A stretch of 64,000 nt of DNA from Nocardioides humi (GTDB lineage Bacteria; Actinomycetota; Actinomycetes; Propionibacteriales; Nocardioidaceae). This document shows, one piece after another, positions 34,906 to 43,454 of the stretch. The notes beneath the pieces were generated by a model. It made no database searches and was not told the origin of the DNA. It worked only from the letters and a program-made list of their open reading frames with translations. A program made the translations under genes and the position numbers. The DNA is taken from the NCBI RefSeq assembly GCF_006494775.1, contig NZ_CP041146.1, positions 5,022,001 to 5,086,000 on the forward strand. The letters are read 5' to 3'. Numbering within the stretch: the first letter of the stretch is position 1; each line of letters opens with the position of its first letter.

Positions 34906-36216
34906 TCAGCCCACCGTGGCGCGGTAGTGGGCGACGACCTCGTCCGGCGCGCCGTCGGCGACCACGGCCCCGTCGTCGACCAGCAGTGCCCGCTCACAGC
35001 GCAGTGCCAGGTCGAGGTCGTGGGTGGCCAGCACCAGCTGCTGGGGGAGCCCGAACAGCAGGTCGCCGATCATCCGGGCGTTGCGCAGGTCGAGCAGGGT
35101 GGTCGGCTCGTCGGCGACCAGGACCGCCGGGTCGGTGGCGAGCACCCCGGCCAGCGCCAGGAGCTGCCGTTGCCCGCCGGACAGCGTGTGCACGCTGCGC
35201 TCGGCCAGCTCCGTCAGCCCGTACGACGCCAGCACCGCCCGCGCCGCGTCCGCCCGCTCCTCGCGCCCCCTGACCTGGTGGCGCAGGGAGAGCGCGACGT
35301 CCTCGACGACCGTGGGCATCACCAGCTGCGCGCTGGGGTCGGTGAAGACGAAGCCGACCCGGCGTCGTACCTCACGGCCCTTCTTGGCCACGTCGAGCCC
35401 GTCGACGACGACCCGGCCCGAGGTGGGCTCGACCAGGCCGTTGACGAGCCGGGCGAGGGTGGACTTGCCCGAGCCGTTGGGGCCGATCAGCGCGATCCGC
35501 TGCTCGGTGAGGTCGAGGGTGGTCTCCCGTAGCACCGTGACCTCGGGAGCAGGCCCGCCGGGTGTCGCCGCACGGACGACGACCCGGTCGAGCTCGATCC
35601 GACTCATACCGCCCGGCTCACGAGAGCTCCGCGGGATCTCCTCGGCCTCGGCGGAGCTCCGGCGACGGCCGATCAGGTCGGGGAAGGCCCGGTGCACGGC
35701 GGTGGCGACCAGCGCCATCACGACGTTCTTGGCGATGTCGCCGGGGAAGTAGGCGGCGTCGAAGCTGAACGCCTCCTTGATGCTCAGGTCCGCCCGCCAG
35801 GCAAGGTTGAGCGGCCCGAGGGTGTGGATGAACACGAAGCTGCTGAGCAGGCCGCAGGTGAAGACCAGCGTGAACTGCGTGGCGCTCTGGCGGTTGCGGT
35901 AGACGAGGAAGCCGCACAGCGCCGCGGCCAGTGGGAACGCGACGAGATAGCCGGCGGTGACGCCGCTGTAGTGCGAGATCCCCGACGCGCCGCCGGAGTA
36001 GATCGGCAGCACCAGCCCGGCGACGAGGTAGAGCAGCACGCACAGGAACCCGCGCACCGGGCCGAGCACGGCGCCGGCGAGGAGCACGCCGAAGGTCTGC
36101 AGGGAGTACGGCACGCCGATCCCGGTCTTGATGTCGGGCAGGATGGCGCACACGGCGATGAGCGCGGCGAAGCCGGCGATCAGGGCGACGTCGGTCGTGG
36201 GGGTACGGCGGGTCAT
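34906..36216 (-). CDS. bioY-bioM: BioY S component joined in frame to BioM ATPase
   Basis: One 436-residue frame. Residues 1-185 are BioY: about six membrane spans, KTGIGVPYSLQTFGVLLAGA and LVLPIYSGGASGISHY. Residues about 204-436 are an ECF ATPase: ALIGPNGSGKSTL (Walker A), LSGGQRQLLALAGVL (signature), VLVADEPTTLLDL (Walker B). The joining segment, RRRSSAEAEEIPRSSREPGG, leads to an internal ATG (MSRIELDRVVV, at 35607) that would be a normal bioM start. One base missed in the linker would give a bioY stop at 35618-35620, 10 nt before that ATG, so the fusion may be an artefact. It is probably regulated by the site at 36254-36268. Confidence 0.85.
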   Translation of the reverse strand: MTRRTPTTDVALIAGFAALIAVCAILPDIKTGIGVPYSLQTFGVLLAGAVLGPVRGFLCVLLYLVAGLVLPIYSGGASGISHYSGVTAGYLVAFPLAAALCGFLVYRNRQSATQFTLVFTCGLLSSFVFIHTLGPLNLAWRADLSIKEAFSFDAAYFPGDIAKNVVMALVATAVHRAFPDLIGRRRSSAEAEEIPRSSREPGGMSRIELDRVVVRAATPGGPAPEVTVLRETTLDLTEQRIALIGPNGSGKSTLARLVNGLVEPTSGRVVVDGLDVAKKGREVRRRVGFVFTDPSAQLVMPTVVEDVALSLRHQVRGREERADAARAVLASYGLTELAERSVHTLSGGQRQLLALAGVLATDPAVLVADEPTTLLDLRNARMIGDLLFGLPQQLVLATHDLDLALRCERALLVDDGAVVADGAPDEVVAHYRATVG

Positions 36217-36253
36217 GGGTCACTCTCGGGGCAGGGCTGCGCGATCCGCGCAG

Positions 36254-36268
36254 TTGAACAGTGTTCAG
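36254..36268. promoter_or_regulatory. BioQ-type operator between bioY and bioQ
   Basis: TTGAACAGTGTTCAG shares the 13-bp core TGAACAGTGTTCA with the bioB site. It lies in the divergent region of bioYM and bioQ, so it can control both. Confidence 0.8.
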
Positions 36269-36328
36269 GTTAGGCTGACCGAAGGGTCCCGGTCAACGGG
36301 GGTCCGCGGACGAGGGGAGTGCAGGACG

Positions 36329-36820
36329 GTGCGGTACCGCAGGAGCGACGTGGTGGCGCGCGCGATCGAGGTGCTCGACGCCCACGGGCTCGACGCCCTC
36401 TCCATGCGCCGCCTCGCCGGCGACCTGGGCGTCCAGCCCGGCGCGCTCTACCACCACTTCACCAACAAGGACGCCCTGCTCGCCGCGATCGCCGACGAGA
36501 TCCTCCACCGCGGCCGCCGGCCCGCCGAGATCATGGCCTGGGACGCCGAGCTGCACCTGCTGTGCCTCGGCCTGCGCGACGCCATGCGCCGTCACCGCGA
36601 CGGCGCCCTCCTCATCGCCCAGGTCAACCGCTCCGACGCCGAGGCCCTCGAGGAGCCGCTGCGCTCGGCCCTCGAGCGCGCCGGCGCCGGCGCGCAGCTC
36701 ACCCGGGTGGGCGCCCGCACCCTGGTCCGGCTCGTGTTGTCCCACGAGGACGCCGACGACGCGGACTTCGCGCTGGGCCTGGGGCTGGTGCTGGACGGGC
36801 TGCGCGCCCGGCTCGCCTGA
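36329..36820 (+). CDS. bioQ: TetR-family biotin regulator
   Basis: A 163-residue protein from GTG 36329 (VRYRRSDVVARAIEVLDAHG) with CGAGGGGAG 8-10 nt upstream. The HTH is SMRRLAGDLGVQPGALYHHF, then TNKDALLAAIADEI. Short TetR repressors of this type control bio genes in Corynebacterium and Mycobacterium (BioQ). Two identical operator cores in front of bioB and of bioYM support the assignment. Its coregulator is not known from sequence. Confidence 0.88.
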   Translation: MRYRRSDVVARAIEVLDAHGLDALSMRRLAGDLGVQPGALYHHFTNKDALLAAIADEILHRGRRPAEIMAWDAELHLLCLGLRDAMRRHRDGALLIAQVNRSDAEALEEPLRSALERAGAGAQLTRVGARTLVRLVLSHEDADDADFALGLGLVLDGLRARLA

Positions 36821-36873
36821 CGGCGTACACCCGTCGTCTCTCGTTATCGTGGCGGTAACGACGAGGAGGCACT

Positions 36874-38331
36874 GTGGACGACATGGCACCGAAGACCCAG
36901 AGGCCCGTGACGGTCGTGCTGTTCGGGGCGACGGGGGACCTCGCCCGGCGCAAGCTGCTGCCGGGGATGCTCCACCTGTTCGAGACCGGGCTGCTGCCGC
37001 AGCTGCAGATCATCGGGACCTCGCTCGACGAGCACACGACCGAGTCGTTCGTGGAGTTCGTGCACGAGGCGGTGCTGGAGTTCTCCGGTGACGACAACGA
37101 CATGGCGGCCTGGCCGGAGTTCGCCAAGCTGCTGCACTGGGCGCCGGGCGCGGAGGGTCCCGCCGGCCTGCGGGCCGCGGTGGAGAAGGCCGAGTCCGGG
37201 TGGGACGGCGACCGGGTGCGGCTGCACTACCTGAGCGTGCCGCCGAAGGCGGCGCTGGCGGTGGTCCACACGCTCGACGAGGCGGGCCTCGCGGCGGGCA
37301 GCCGGATCATCATGGAGAAGCCGTTCGGCGTCGACCTCGCCTCGGCCAAGGCGCTCAACGCCGAGCTGCACGAGACCTTCGACGAGTCGCAGATCTACCG
37401 GATCGACCACTTCCTCGGCAAGGAGGCGGCGCAGAACATCCTCGCGTTCCGGTTCGCCAACGGCCTCTTCGAGCCGATCTGGCACCGCAACAACATCGAC
37501 CACGTCCAGATCGACGTCCCCGAGGAGCTCGGACTCGAGCAGCGCGCCAACTTCTACGAGTCCACCGGCGCCTACAAGGACATGGTGGTCACCCACCTGT
37601 TCCAGGTGCTCGCGTTCACCGCCATGGAGCCGCCGACCTCGCTGCACCCCGACGCCATCAACGAGGAGAAGAACAAGGTCTTCCGCTCGATGATGCCGAT
37701 CGACCCGGCCAACGTGGTCCGCGGCCAGTACCAGGGCTACCGCGACATCGAGGGCGTGGCCCCGGACTCGGAGACCGAGACCTTCATCGCGCTCAAGTGC
37801 TTCATCGACAACTGGCGCTGGGCCGGCGTGCCGTTCTACCTGCGCACCGGCAAGCGGATGGCCGAGGGGGCGCGGATCATCTCGATCGCGTTCAAGGAGC
37901 CGCCGCGCTCGATGTTCCCGAAGAACTCCGGCGTCGGCGACCACGGCCCCGACCACCTCACCTTCGACCTGGCCGACAAGGCGAAGATGTCGCTGTCGTT
38001 CTACGGCAAGCGACCGGGACCGGGGATGAGGCTCGACAAGCTGTCCATGCAGTTCGCGATGACCGACACGACCTGGGCGGGCTCGGTGCTCGAGGCCTAC
38101 GAGCGGCTCATCTACGACGCCGCCCGCGGCGACCAGACCCTGTTCACCTCCGCCGAGGGCATCGAGCGACTGTGGGAGGTCTCCGAGCCGCTGCTCGAGG
38201 CACCGCCCGTGGTGCGGCCGTACCGGCAGGGCAGCTGGGGGCCCAACCAGATCCACCAGCTGGTCGCGCCGTACGCCTGGCGGCTGCCGTTCGAGCGGCA
38301 GTGGCGCGACCCGAACTCGATGGGCGCCTGA
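36874..38331 (+). CDS. zwf: Glucose-6-phosphate dehydrogenase
   Basis: A 485-residue protein (GTG start). It oxidises glucose-6-phosphate in the pentose phosphate pathway. It has the nucleotide loop FGATGDLARRKLLP, the active-site RIDHFLGKE, EKPFGVDL and RTGKRM. AGGAGG (36864-36869) precedes the start at good spacing. It is isolated from tal, opcA and other pentose phosphate genes, so a second zwf elsewhere is possible. The palindrome-like TCGTTA (36841-36846) / TAACGA (36856-36861) lies 13 bp upstream of the GTG. Confidence 0.95.
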   Translation: MDDMAPKTQRPVTVVLFGATGDLARRKLLPGMLHLFETGLLPQLQIIGTSLDEHTTESFVEFVHEAVLEFSGDDNDMAAWPEFAKLLHWAPGAEGPAGLRAAVEKAESGWDGDRVRLHYLSVPPKAALAVVHTLDEAGLAAGSRIIMEKPFGVDLASAKALNAELHETFDESQIYRIDHFLGKEAAQNILAFRFANGLFEPIWHRNNIDHVQIDVPEELGLEQRANFYESTGAYKDMVVTHLFQVLAFTAMEPPTSLHPDAINEEKNKVFRSMMPIDPANVVRGQYQGYRDIEGVAPDSETETFIALKCFIDNWRWAGVPFYLRTGKRMAEGARIISIAFKEPPRSMFPKNSGVGDHGPDHLTFDLADKAKMSLSFYGKRPGPGMRLDKLSMQFAMTDTTWAGSVLEAYERLIYDAARGDQTLFTSAEGIERLWEVSEPLLEAPPVVRPYRQGSWGPNQIHQLVAPYAWRLPFERQWRDPNSMGA

Positions 38332-38420
38332 GCCTCGATCCGCCGACTTGCCGCTGCTGCGCGTCACCATCCGGGCGCGCTGGTGACGCTCGCAACGCGG
38401 CAAATCAGCGGATCGAGGCT
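38331..38420. repeat. Large imperfect inverted repeat between convergent genes
   Basis: AGCCTCGATCCGC (38331-38343) pairs with GCGGATCGAGGCT (38408-38420) exactly. Inside, TTGCCGC (38348-38354) pairs with GCGGCAA (38397-38403) and GTCACCA with TGGTGAC. About 90 bases can fold into one long hairpin. It starts at the last base of zwf and ends 5 bp before the LuxR stop, so it may be a bidirectional terminator. Confidence 0.8.
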
Positions 38421-38425
38421 GACGC

Positions 38426-39289
38426 TCAGTCGATGACGCCCGCCTCCCGGGCCAGTCGTACGGCGTGCACCCGGTTGGTGGCGTGCAGCTTGCGCATGGC
38501 GTTCTTCAGGTAGGACTTCACGGTGCTCTCGACCAGGCCCAGCGAGGCGGCGACCTCGCGGTTGCTCTGGCCGAGGGCGATCTGGGCGAGGACGTCGATC
38601 TCGCGCGCGGCCAGGCCGGTCGGCGCGGCGCCCCGTGCGGTACGGCGGTCCGGGGACGCCGCGGGGGAGCGGCCCCGCTCCACCCGGCTGCGCACGTCCT
38701 CGAGGCGGGCGCGCAGGGCGTCGTCCTCCACGAGCGCGGCGAGGTCGGCGAGCTCGTCGGAGATGTCGCGCAGGTCGGCGCGGGTCAGCCGGACCTGCGG
38801 CGCGGCGGGCTCGGGGGTGTGCCCGAGGCCGCGCAGGCGGCCGAGCCGGCGGCGTACCTCGTCGTCGACGGCGATCTCGCGCTCGGCCCGGCGGACGAGC
38901 GGCAGGAACGCGTCGTACCAGACGTCGCCGAGCACGACCTGCGCGCGGTGCCCGAGGTAGACCACCATCCGCGGCACCCGGTCGACCACGATCGGCAGCG
39001 CCGTCACGGTCTCCAGCCGCTCGGCGCGCACCGGCTCGTCGTACTGGTGGGTGATGCCGCGGGCGTGGTGGTAGCTGGTGACCGAGGTCGGCCGGCCGAG
39101 GAGCAGCGCCTTGCCGCCCAGCCCGAAGCCGGAGCGCACGCGCAAACCCTGCAGGGAGCGGGTCCGGGCGCTGTGCAGCCCGGTGATGTCGATGGCCGTG
39201 CCGTCCGCGACCACCGGGCCGCCGAAGGCCATGTCGCTGTCGCCGGTCGCGCGGAACTCCGCGAGCGTGCGGGACAGGTCGAGGGCCAT
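38426..39289 (-). CDS. GAF-LuxR type transcriptional regulator
   Basis: A 287-residue protein starting MALDLSRTLAEFRATGDSDM. Residues about 20-160 look like a GAF domain (GLGGKALLLGRPTSVTSYHH, TALPIVVDRVPRMVVYLGHR). A helical linker precedes a LuxR HTH at the C-terminus (LAAREIDVLAQIALGQSNRE, VAASLGLVESTVKSYLKNAM). There is no receiver domain. This layout is that of actinobacterial regulators next to oxidative catabolic genes. The adjacent monooxygenase operon is the likely target. 23 bp separate it from the monooxygenase stop. Confidence 0.88.
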   Translation of the reverse strand: MALDLSRTLAEFRATGDSDMAFGGPVVADGTAIDITGLHSARTRSLQGLRVRSGFGLGGKALLLGRPTSVTSYHHARGITHQYDEPVRAERLETVTALPIVVDRVPRMVVYLGHRAQVVLGDVWYDAFLPLVRRAEREIAVDDEVRRRLGRLRGLGHTPEPAAPQVRLTRADLRDISDELADLAALVEDDALRARLEDVRSRVERGRSPAASPDRRTARGAAPTGLAAREIDVLAQIALGQSNREVAASLGLVESTVKSYLKNAMRKLHATNRVHAVRLAREAGVID

Positions 39290-39312
39290 GCCCCCACGGT
39301 AGGTGAGCGCGG

Positions 39313-40836
39313 TCACACCGACAACGCCGCTACCTCCTTCCGGAGGTAGACATAGTCGTCGAGCGGGAAGCGGGTGGCCTCGCGGGCCGCGCTCAGCGTC
39401 GACGTCGGGCGCAGCAGCACCGCCTCGCCGTGCTGGTTGAAGTAGTAGCTCCGCGCGGTCGCGCAGCTGCCCGCGTTGAAGACGGAGTTGCCGAGGAGGC
39501 CGGTCATCCGGTCCAGGAAGCGGTCGTTGGCCTCCTCGGTCACCTCCACGACGTCGGCGCCGCGCTTCCGCATGGTCCGCAGCAGCCGCCCCAGGTGGGC
39601 CATCTGGGTCTCGATGGTCGTGAAGTACGACAGGCCCGAGTAGGAGTAGGGGCTGTTGAGGGAGAAGAAGTTCGGGAACCGCGGGATCGTGATGCCCTCG
39701 TAGGCGCAGAACCGGTTCTCCCGCCACCACCTCCCGAGGTTGCGGCCCTCGCGGCCGACGACCTCGATCGCGGGGAAGTTCGCCTCCCACAGGTCGAAGC
39801 CCGTGGCGAGCACCAGGACGTCGAGGTCGGTACGACGGCCGTCGGCCGTCACGATGCCGCCGGCGTCGACGTGGTCGATCGAGGTCGTCTCCAGGTCGAC
39901 ATGGGGCTTGGTGAAGGTCGGGTAGTAGGTGTTGCTGAAGGTGGGGCGCTTGCAGCCGAAGTCGTAGTCGGGCGTCAGCCGCGCCCGCAGCTCCGGGTCC
40001 CTGACCTGGCGCCTGAGGTGGGCCTCGCAGACCCGCTTGCCGGTGGCGTTGGCCCACGGCAGGTCGCGGAAGTGCAGGACGCCGGCGACCATGAGCAGCT
40101 CGAGGATCGACGTGCCGACCAGCCGGGTCGCCCGCTGCGTGAGGGGCACCTTCGCGAAGGCAGCGCGCACGATGCCGGGCACCGGGCCGTCGAGCTTGGG
40201 GGAGACGTAGATCGGCGTGCGCTGGTAGACGGTGAGGTGGCCGGCCACCTTCGCCAGCTCGGGGATCAGCTGGACGGCGGTCGCGCCGGTGCCGATGATG
40301 CCGACCCGCCTGCCCTCGAGCTCGAGGTCGTCGTCCCAGCGGGTGGTATGCACGACGGTGCCGGCGAAGTCCTCGATGCCGGCGATGTCGGGGAGCCGCG
40401 GCTGGGACAGGAAGCCGGTCGCCGTCAGCAGGAAGCGGCCGCGGACCACCTCGCCGCCCTCGACCCGCACCTCCCAGGTGGCGCTGTCCTCGTCCCAGCG
40501 CGCGCCCTCGACGACCGTGCCGAACCGCAGGTGGCGGCGCAGGCCGTACTTGTCGGCCACGTGCTCGGCGTACCTCTTCAGCTCCGGGCCGGGCGCGAAC
40601 AGCCGCGACCAGTGCGGGTTCGGCTCGAAGGAGTAGGAGTACGTCGAGCTGGGGATGTCGACGGCCAGGCCGGGATAGCGGTTGACGTGCCAGGTGCCGC
40701 CGAGGTCGTCCTCGCGCTCGAGGATCACCAGGTCGTCGTACCCCTGGCGGTGCAGCTCGATGGCGGCGCCCATGCCGCCGAAGCCGGCGCCGACGATGAC
40801 GGCGTCGTGGATCGCGGTGTCCTGGAGCTGGGTCAT
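39313..40836 (-). CDS. Flavin-containing monooxygenase (Baeyer-Villiger type)
   Basis: A 507-residue protein (MTQLQDTAIHDAVIVGAGFG). The FAD loop is VGAGFGGMGAA, the BVMO fingerprint FAGTVVHTTRWD has the conserved F-x-G-x3-H-x3-W, and the NADPH loop is GIIGTGATAVQ. It oxidises ketones or related carbonyls to esters. Its start overlaps the SDR stop (ATGA), so it is the third gene of an operon with a patatin and an SDR, repeated in plan in the mycobacterial mymA cluster. The substrate is unknown. Confidence 0.92.
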   Translation of the reverse strand: MTQLQDTAIHDAVIVGAGFGGMGAAIELHRQGYDDLVILEREDDLGGTWHVNRYPGLAVDIPSSTYSYSFEPNPHWSRLFAPGPELKRYAEHVADKYGLRRHLRFGTVVEGARWDEDSATWEVRVEGGEVVRGRFLLTATGFLSQPRLPDIAGIEDFAGTVVHTTRWDDDLELEGRRVGIIGTGATAVQLIPELAKVAGHLTVYQRTPIYVSPKLDGPVPGIVRAAFAKVPLTQRATRLVGTSILELLMVAGVLHFRDLPWANATGKRVCEAHLRRQVRDPELRARLTPDYDFGCKRPTFSNTYYPTFTKPHVDLETTSIDHVDAGGIVTADGRRTDLDVLVLATGFDLWEANFPAIEVVGREGRNLGRWWRENRFCAYEGITIPRFPNFFSLNSPYSYSGLSYFTTIETQMAHLGRLLRTMRKRGADVVEVTEEANDRFLDRMTGLLGNSVFNAGSCATARSYYFNQHGEAVLLRPTSTLSAAREATRFPLDDYVYLRKEVAALSV

Positions 40837-41681
40837 CGGAGGGTCCTCTCGGTGGCGGCGCCGATGAGGCGCTCGGTGTAGCCGGCCCGCTCGGTGGCGT
40901 CGGTGCGCAGTGCGCGGTCGTCGCGGACGACCCTGCGGACCCGGTCGAGCACCCCGGTCGGCAGCAGCGTCGTGGTGGCGGCCAGCGCGCCGACGTACCG
41001 CGGCACGGCGATCTCGGCCTCACGGCTGCGGACCGAGCCGACCACCGCCTCGGCGATCCGCTGGGGGCCGACCTTCGGGATCGGCCTCATGTCCAGGCCG
41101 GAGGCGAGATCGGTGTCGACCGCGGACGGGAGTACGGCGGTCAGCGTCACGCCGTGGGGCGCCATCTCCAGCCGGGTCGCGGCGGTCAGCCCGACCACCG
41201 CGAACTTGCTGGCGTTGTAGACCGCCAGCCCCGGGATCGGGAACTTCCCGGCGAGCGAGGCGACGTTGACGACGTGGCCGCGGCCGCGCTCGACCATGCC
41301 GGGCAGCACCCGCCGCATGCCGTGCAGCACGCCGTGGACGTTGACCTCCATCATCAGCCGGTCCAGCGCCGGATCCATCTCCAGGAACGGCCCGTTGGGC
41401 ATCACGCCTGCGTTGTTGACCAGCACGTCGAGCGGTCCGTGCTCGGCCTCGGCGGCGGTCACGAAGGCGTCGTACGACGCGGGGTCGGCCACGTCGAGGG
41501 GGTGGGCGCCGGCGCCGGTCTCCTCGGCGGTGGCCTGCGCGGTCGCCAGGTCGAGGTCGCCGAAGGAGACCCTCGCGCCGCGTGCGAGGAAGGCCTCCAC
41601 CGTGGCGCGGCCGATGCCGCGCGCGCCGCCGGTGATCGCGACGTGGGCGCCGGCGAGGTCGATCGGGGTGGGGCGGGTCAT
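40833..41681 (-). CDS. Short-chain dehydrogenase/reductase
   Basis: A 282-residue protein (MTRPTPIDLAGAHVAITGGA). The classical motifs are TGGARGIG, an Asp after beta-2 (VSFGDLDL, NAD preference), NNAGVMPNGPF, SLAGKFPIPGLAVYNASK. It probably makes or consumes the ketone handled by the monooxygenase. It overlaps both neighbours by 4 bp. Confidence 0.9.
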   Translation of the reverse strand: MTRPTPIDLAGAHVAITGGARGIGRATVEAFLARGARVSFGDLDLATAQATAEETGAGAHPLDVADPASYDAFVTAAEAEHGPLDVLVNNAGVMPNGPFLEMDPALDRLMMEVNVHGVLHGMRRVLPGMVERGRGHVVNVASLAGKFPIPGLAVYNASKFAVVGLTAATRLEMAPHGVTLTAVLPSAVDTDLASGLDMRPIPKVGPQRIAEAVVGSVRSREAEIAVPRYVGALAATTTLLPTGVLDRVRRVVRDDRALRTDATERAGYTERLIGAATERTLR

Positions 41682-42607
41682 CGGAGGACCTCCAGCTGGG
41701 CGACGAGGGCGGGGGCGGAGCGGGTGGCAGTGTCGCGGACCCGCTGGACCCGGGAGCCGTCCATGAAGTTGGCGCCCAGGGCGTCGAGGTCGGCGGCGGT
41801 CGGCTCGATCCGGACGACGTGCGCGCCCGCCGCGCGCAGGGCGGCGACCTCGCGGTCGACGCGGCGGGTCATCGGGCGGCGCAGCAGCCGCTCGGCGCGG
41901 GCCGGTCCGCGGGCGGGAGCCCCGCCCCGACTCGACATCGGGGCCACCACGACCACCTCGTCGATGCCGCCGTCGGCGACCCGGGGGAGGAGCAGGTCGG
42001 CCGAGGTCGGGGAGACGGCACCGCCGTCGAGGAAGGCGCGCTCGCCGATGCGCACCGGCGGGAACCAGCCGGGGATCGCCCACGACGCGGCGATCGCCCG
42101 CCCGAGGGTGGTGGTGGGCGCGTCCGCACGGCCGAAGGGGACCCGCTCGCCGGTGCGCCCGTCGGCGGCGACCAGCCAGGTCCGCGGATGTGTCGTCCAG
42201 CCGGTCACGGGATCGGCGAGGGCGTCGCCGAGGTCGACCAGCCAGCGCGCGTCGCCCCCACCGCGGGGGAGCAGGCCGGCGAGGCCGGCGAGCAGGTCCA
42301 CGCGGCGGGCGAGCGCGGCGCGGGTCAGGCCGAGGCCGGGCAGTCCCGGCCGGGGGAGGCCCGGCAGGCCGCCCGGGGCGCCGGGCGAGGACAGGTGCGC
42401 GGCGACGAGGTGGTCGCTGCCGTCGTGGATCGCGCTGCCGGGCACCCCGGCGCCGAGCAGCGCGACCAGCTCGGCCCCCGCCGACGTACCGACGAGGACG
42501 TCGGCGGTGCGCGGGTCCCAGCCCTGCCGCTCCAGCTCGGCGAGCACGGCGGCGGTCCAGGCGAAGCCCAGCGTGCCGCCGCACCCGATGACCAGTGCGC
42601 GCCCCAT
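41678..42607 (-). CDS. Patatin-like phospholipase
   Basis: A 309-residue protein (MGRALVIGCGGTLGFAWTAA). It has the oxyanion loop GCGGTLG, nucleophile elbow GTSAG and catalytic DGG (AFLDGGAV), all of the patatin Ser-Asp dyad. A Gly/Pro/Leu-rich repeat (GAPGGLPGLPRPGLPGLGLT) interrupts the domain near residue 80. It is the first gene of the operon, transcribed away from a TetR gene. It probably acts on ester or lipid substrates or products of the monooxygenase. Confidence 0.88.
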   Translation of the reverse strand: MGRALVIGCGGTLGFAWTAAVLAELERQGWDPRTADVLVGTSAGAELVALLGAGVPGSAIHDGSDHLVAAHLSSPGAPGGLPGLPRPGLPGLGLTRAALARRVDLLAGLAGLLPRGGGDARWLVDLGDALADPVTGWTTHPRTWLVAADGRTGERVPFGRADAPTTTLGRAIAASWAIPGWFPPVRIGERAFLDGGAVSPTSADLLLPRVADGGIDEVVVVAPMSSRGGAPARGPARAERLLRRPMTRRVDREVAALRAAGAHVVRIEPTAADLDALGANFMDGSRVQRVRDTATRSAPALVAQLEVLR

Positions 42608-42620
42608 GCGGCCCCTGTCG

Positions 42621-42655
42621 TACGAAACGGAACGGGATGTCAGTTTCGGAACGTA
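42621..42655. promoter_or_regulatory. Possible TetR operator in the divergent region
   Basis: CGAAAC (42623-42628) and GTTTCG (42643-42648) form an inverted repeat, each followed by GGAAC. It sits between the patatin and TetR starts. Confidence 0.45.
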
Positions 42656-42678
42656 TCGTCATTCTCGACCGCCTGCAA

Positions 42679-42692
42679 TAGGCTCCGAGGTC
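42679..42692 (+). promoter_or_regulatory. Leaderless-type -10 for the TetR gene
   Basis: TAGGCT (42679-42684) ends 8 nt before ATG 42693. Confidence 0.45.
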
Positions 42693-43322
42693 ATGACGGC
42701 GACGACGGAGGGGCTCACGCGACTGGAGCGGCGCAAGGCCGAGACCCGGCGCGAGATCATCGACGCCGCCTTCACCTGCTTCGCGGAGCAGGGCTACCAC
42801 GCCACCGGGATCGCCGACATCGCCGCACGACTCGGCATCGGGCACGGCACCTTCTACCGCTACTTCGAGAACAAGCGGGACATCGTCGAGCACGTCATCA
42901 CCGAGACGGTGGAGCGGATCGTCGACGCGCTCGGCGAGGAGAACGCACCGGAGGCCGTCACCACCCTCGAGGGCTACCGCGCGCAGACCGAGCGGATCGG
43001 CGCCGCCCTCGCCCGGATCTTCAGCGACGACCCGCGGGTCCCCCAGCTGCTGCTGTCCGCCGCCGGCATCGACGACGCCATGCGCGAGCGGATGCTCGAC
43101 CTGTTCGACACGACCACGCCGCTCACCGCGGCGTACCTCGAGCACGGCGTCCGGCTCGGATACCTGCGCCCCGACCTCGACGTCGAGCCCACGGCGCAGG
43201 CGATCAACGGGATGATCCTCGGCTCGGTCCTGGCCGGGCTGCGCGATCCCGCGCCGGAGCGGCAGGCCCGGCTGAGCGCGGCCATCCGGGCCGTGATGTA
43301 CGACGGCATCGCCGCGCGCTGA
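42693..43322 (+). CDS. TetR/AcrR-family regulator
   Basis: A 209-residue protein (MTATTEGLTRLERRKAETRR). HTH at about residues 25-70: FAEQGYHATGIADIAARLGI, then GHGTFYRYFENKRDIVEHVI. The C-terminal domain is typical of lipid- or steroid-related TetR repressors (LGYLRPDLDVEPTAQAINGM). It diverges from the patatin-SDR-monooxygenase operon and likely represses it. Confidence 0.88.
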   Translation: MTATTEGLTRLERRKAETRREIIDAAFTCFAEQGYHATGIADIAARLGIGHGTFYRYFENKRDIVEHVITETVERIVDALGEENAPEAVTTLEGYRAQTERIGAALARIFSDDPRVPQLLLSAAGIDDAMRERMLDLFDTTTPLTAAYLEHGVRLGYLRPDLDVEPTAQAINGMILGSVLAGLRDPAPERQARLSAAIRAVMYDGIAAR

Positions 43323-43418
43323 GCCCCCGGCTGCAAGGCCCGGGTGATCGGGGGATCGGCCGGTCCAGGGTGGGAAGTGACCGCGCTCTCTGGCGCCGCC
43401 CCCGAAAGTCAATAAAGT

Positions 43419-43438
43419 CAGTCGAGAAACAACGACTG
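43419..43438 (+). promoter_or_regulatory. Inverted repeat before the methionine-type ABC genes
   Basis: CAGTCG (43419-43424) / CGACTG (43433-43438) with an 8-nt AT-rich loop, 16 nt upstream of ATG 43455. It may be an operator or a small hairpin in the leader. I see no SAM or T-box riboswitch features. Confidence 0.4.
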
Positions 43439-43454
43439 TCGAAGGGGGCGCCGG

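Noticed and set aside
43323..43454. SAM riboswitch before metN
   Set aside because: The 132-nt region shows only a short inverted repeat and none of the conserved SAM-I or SAM-II elements.
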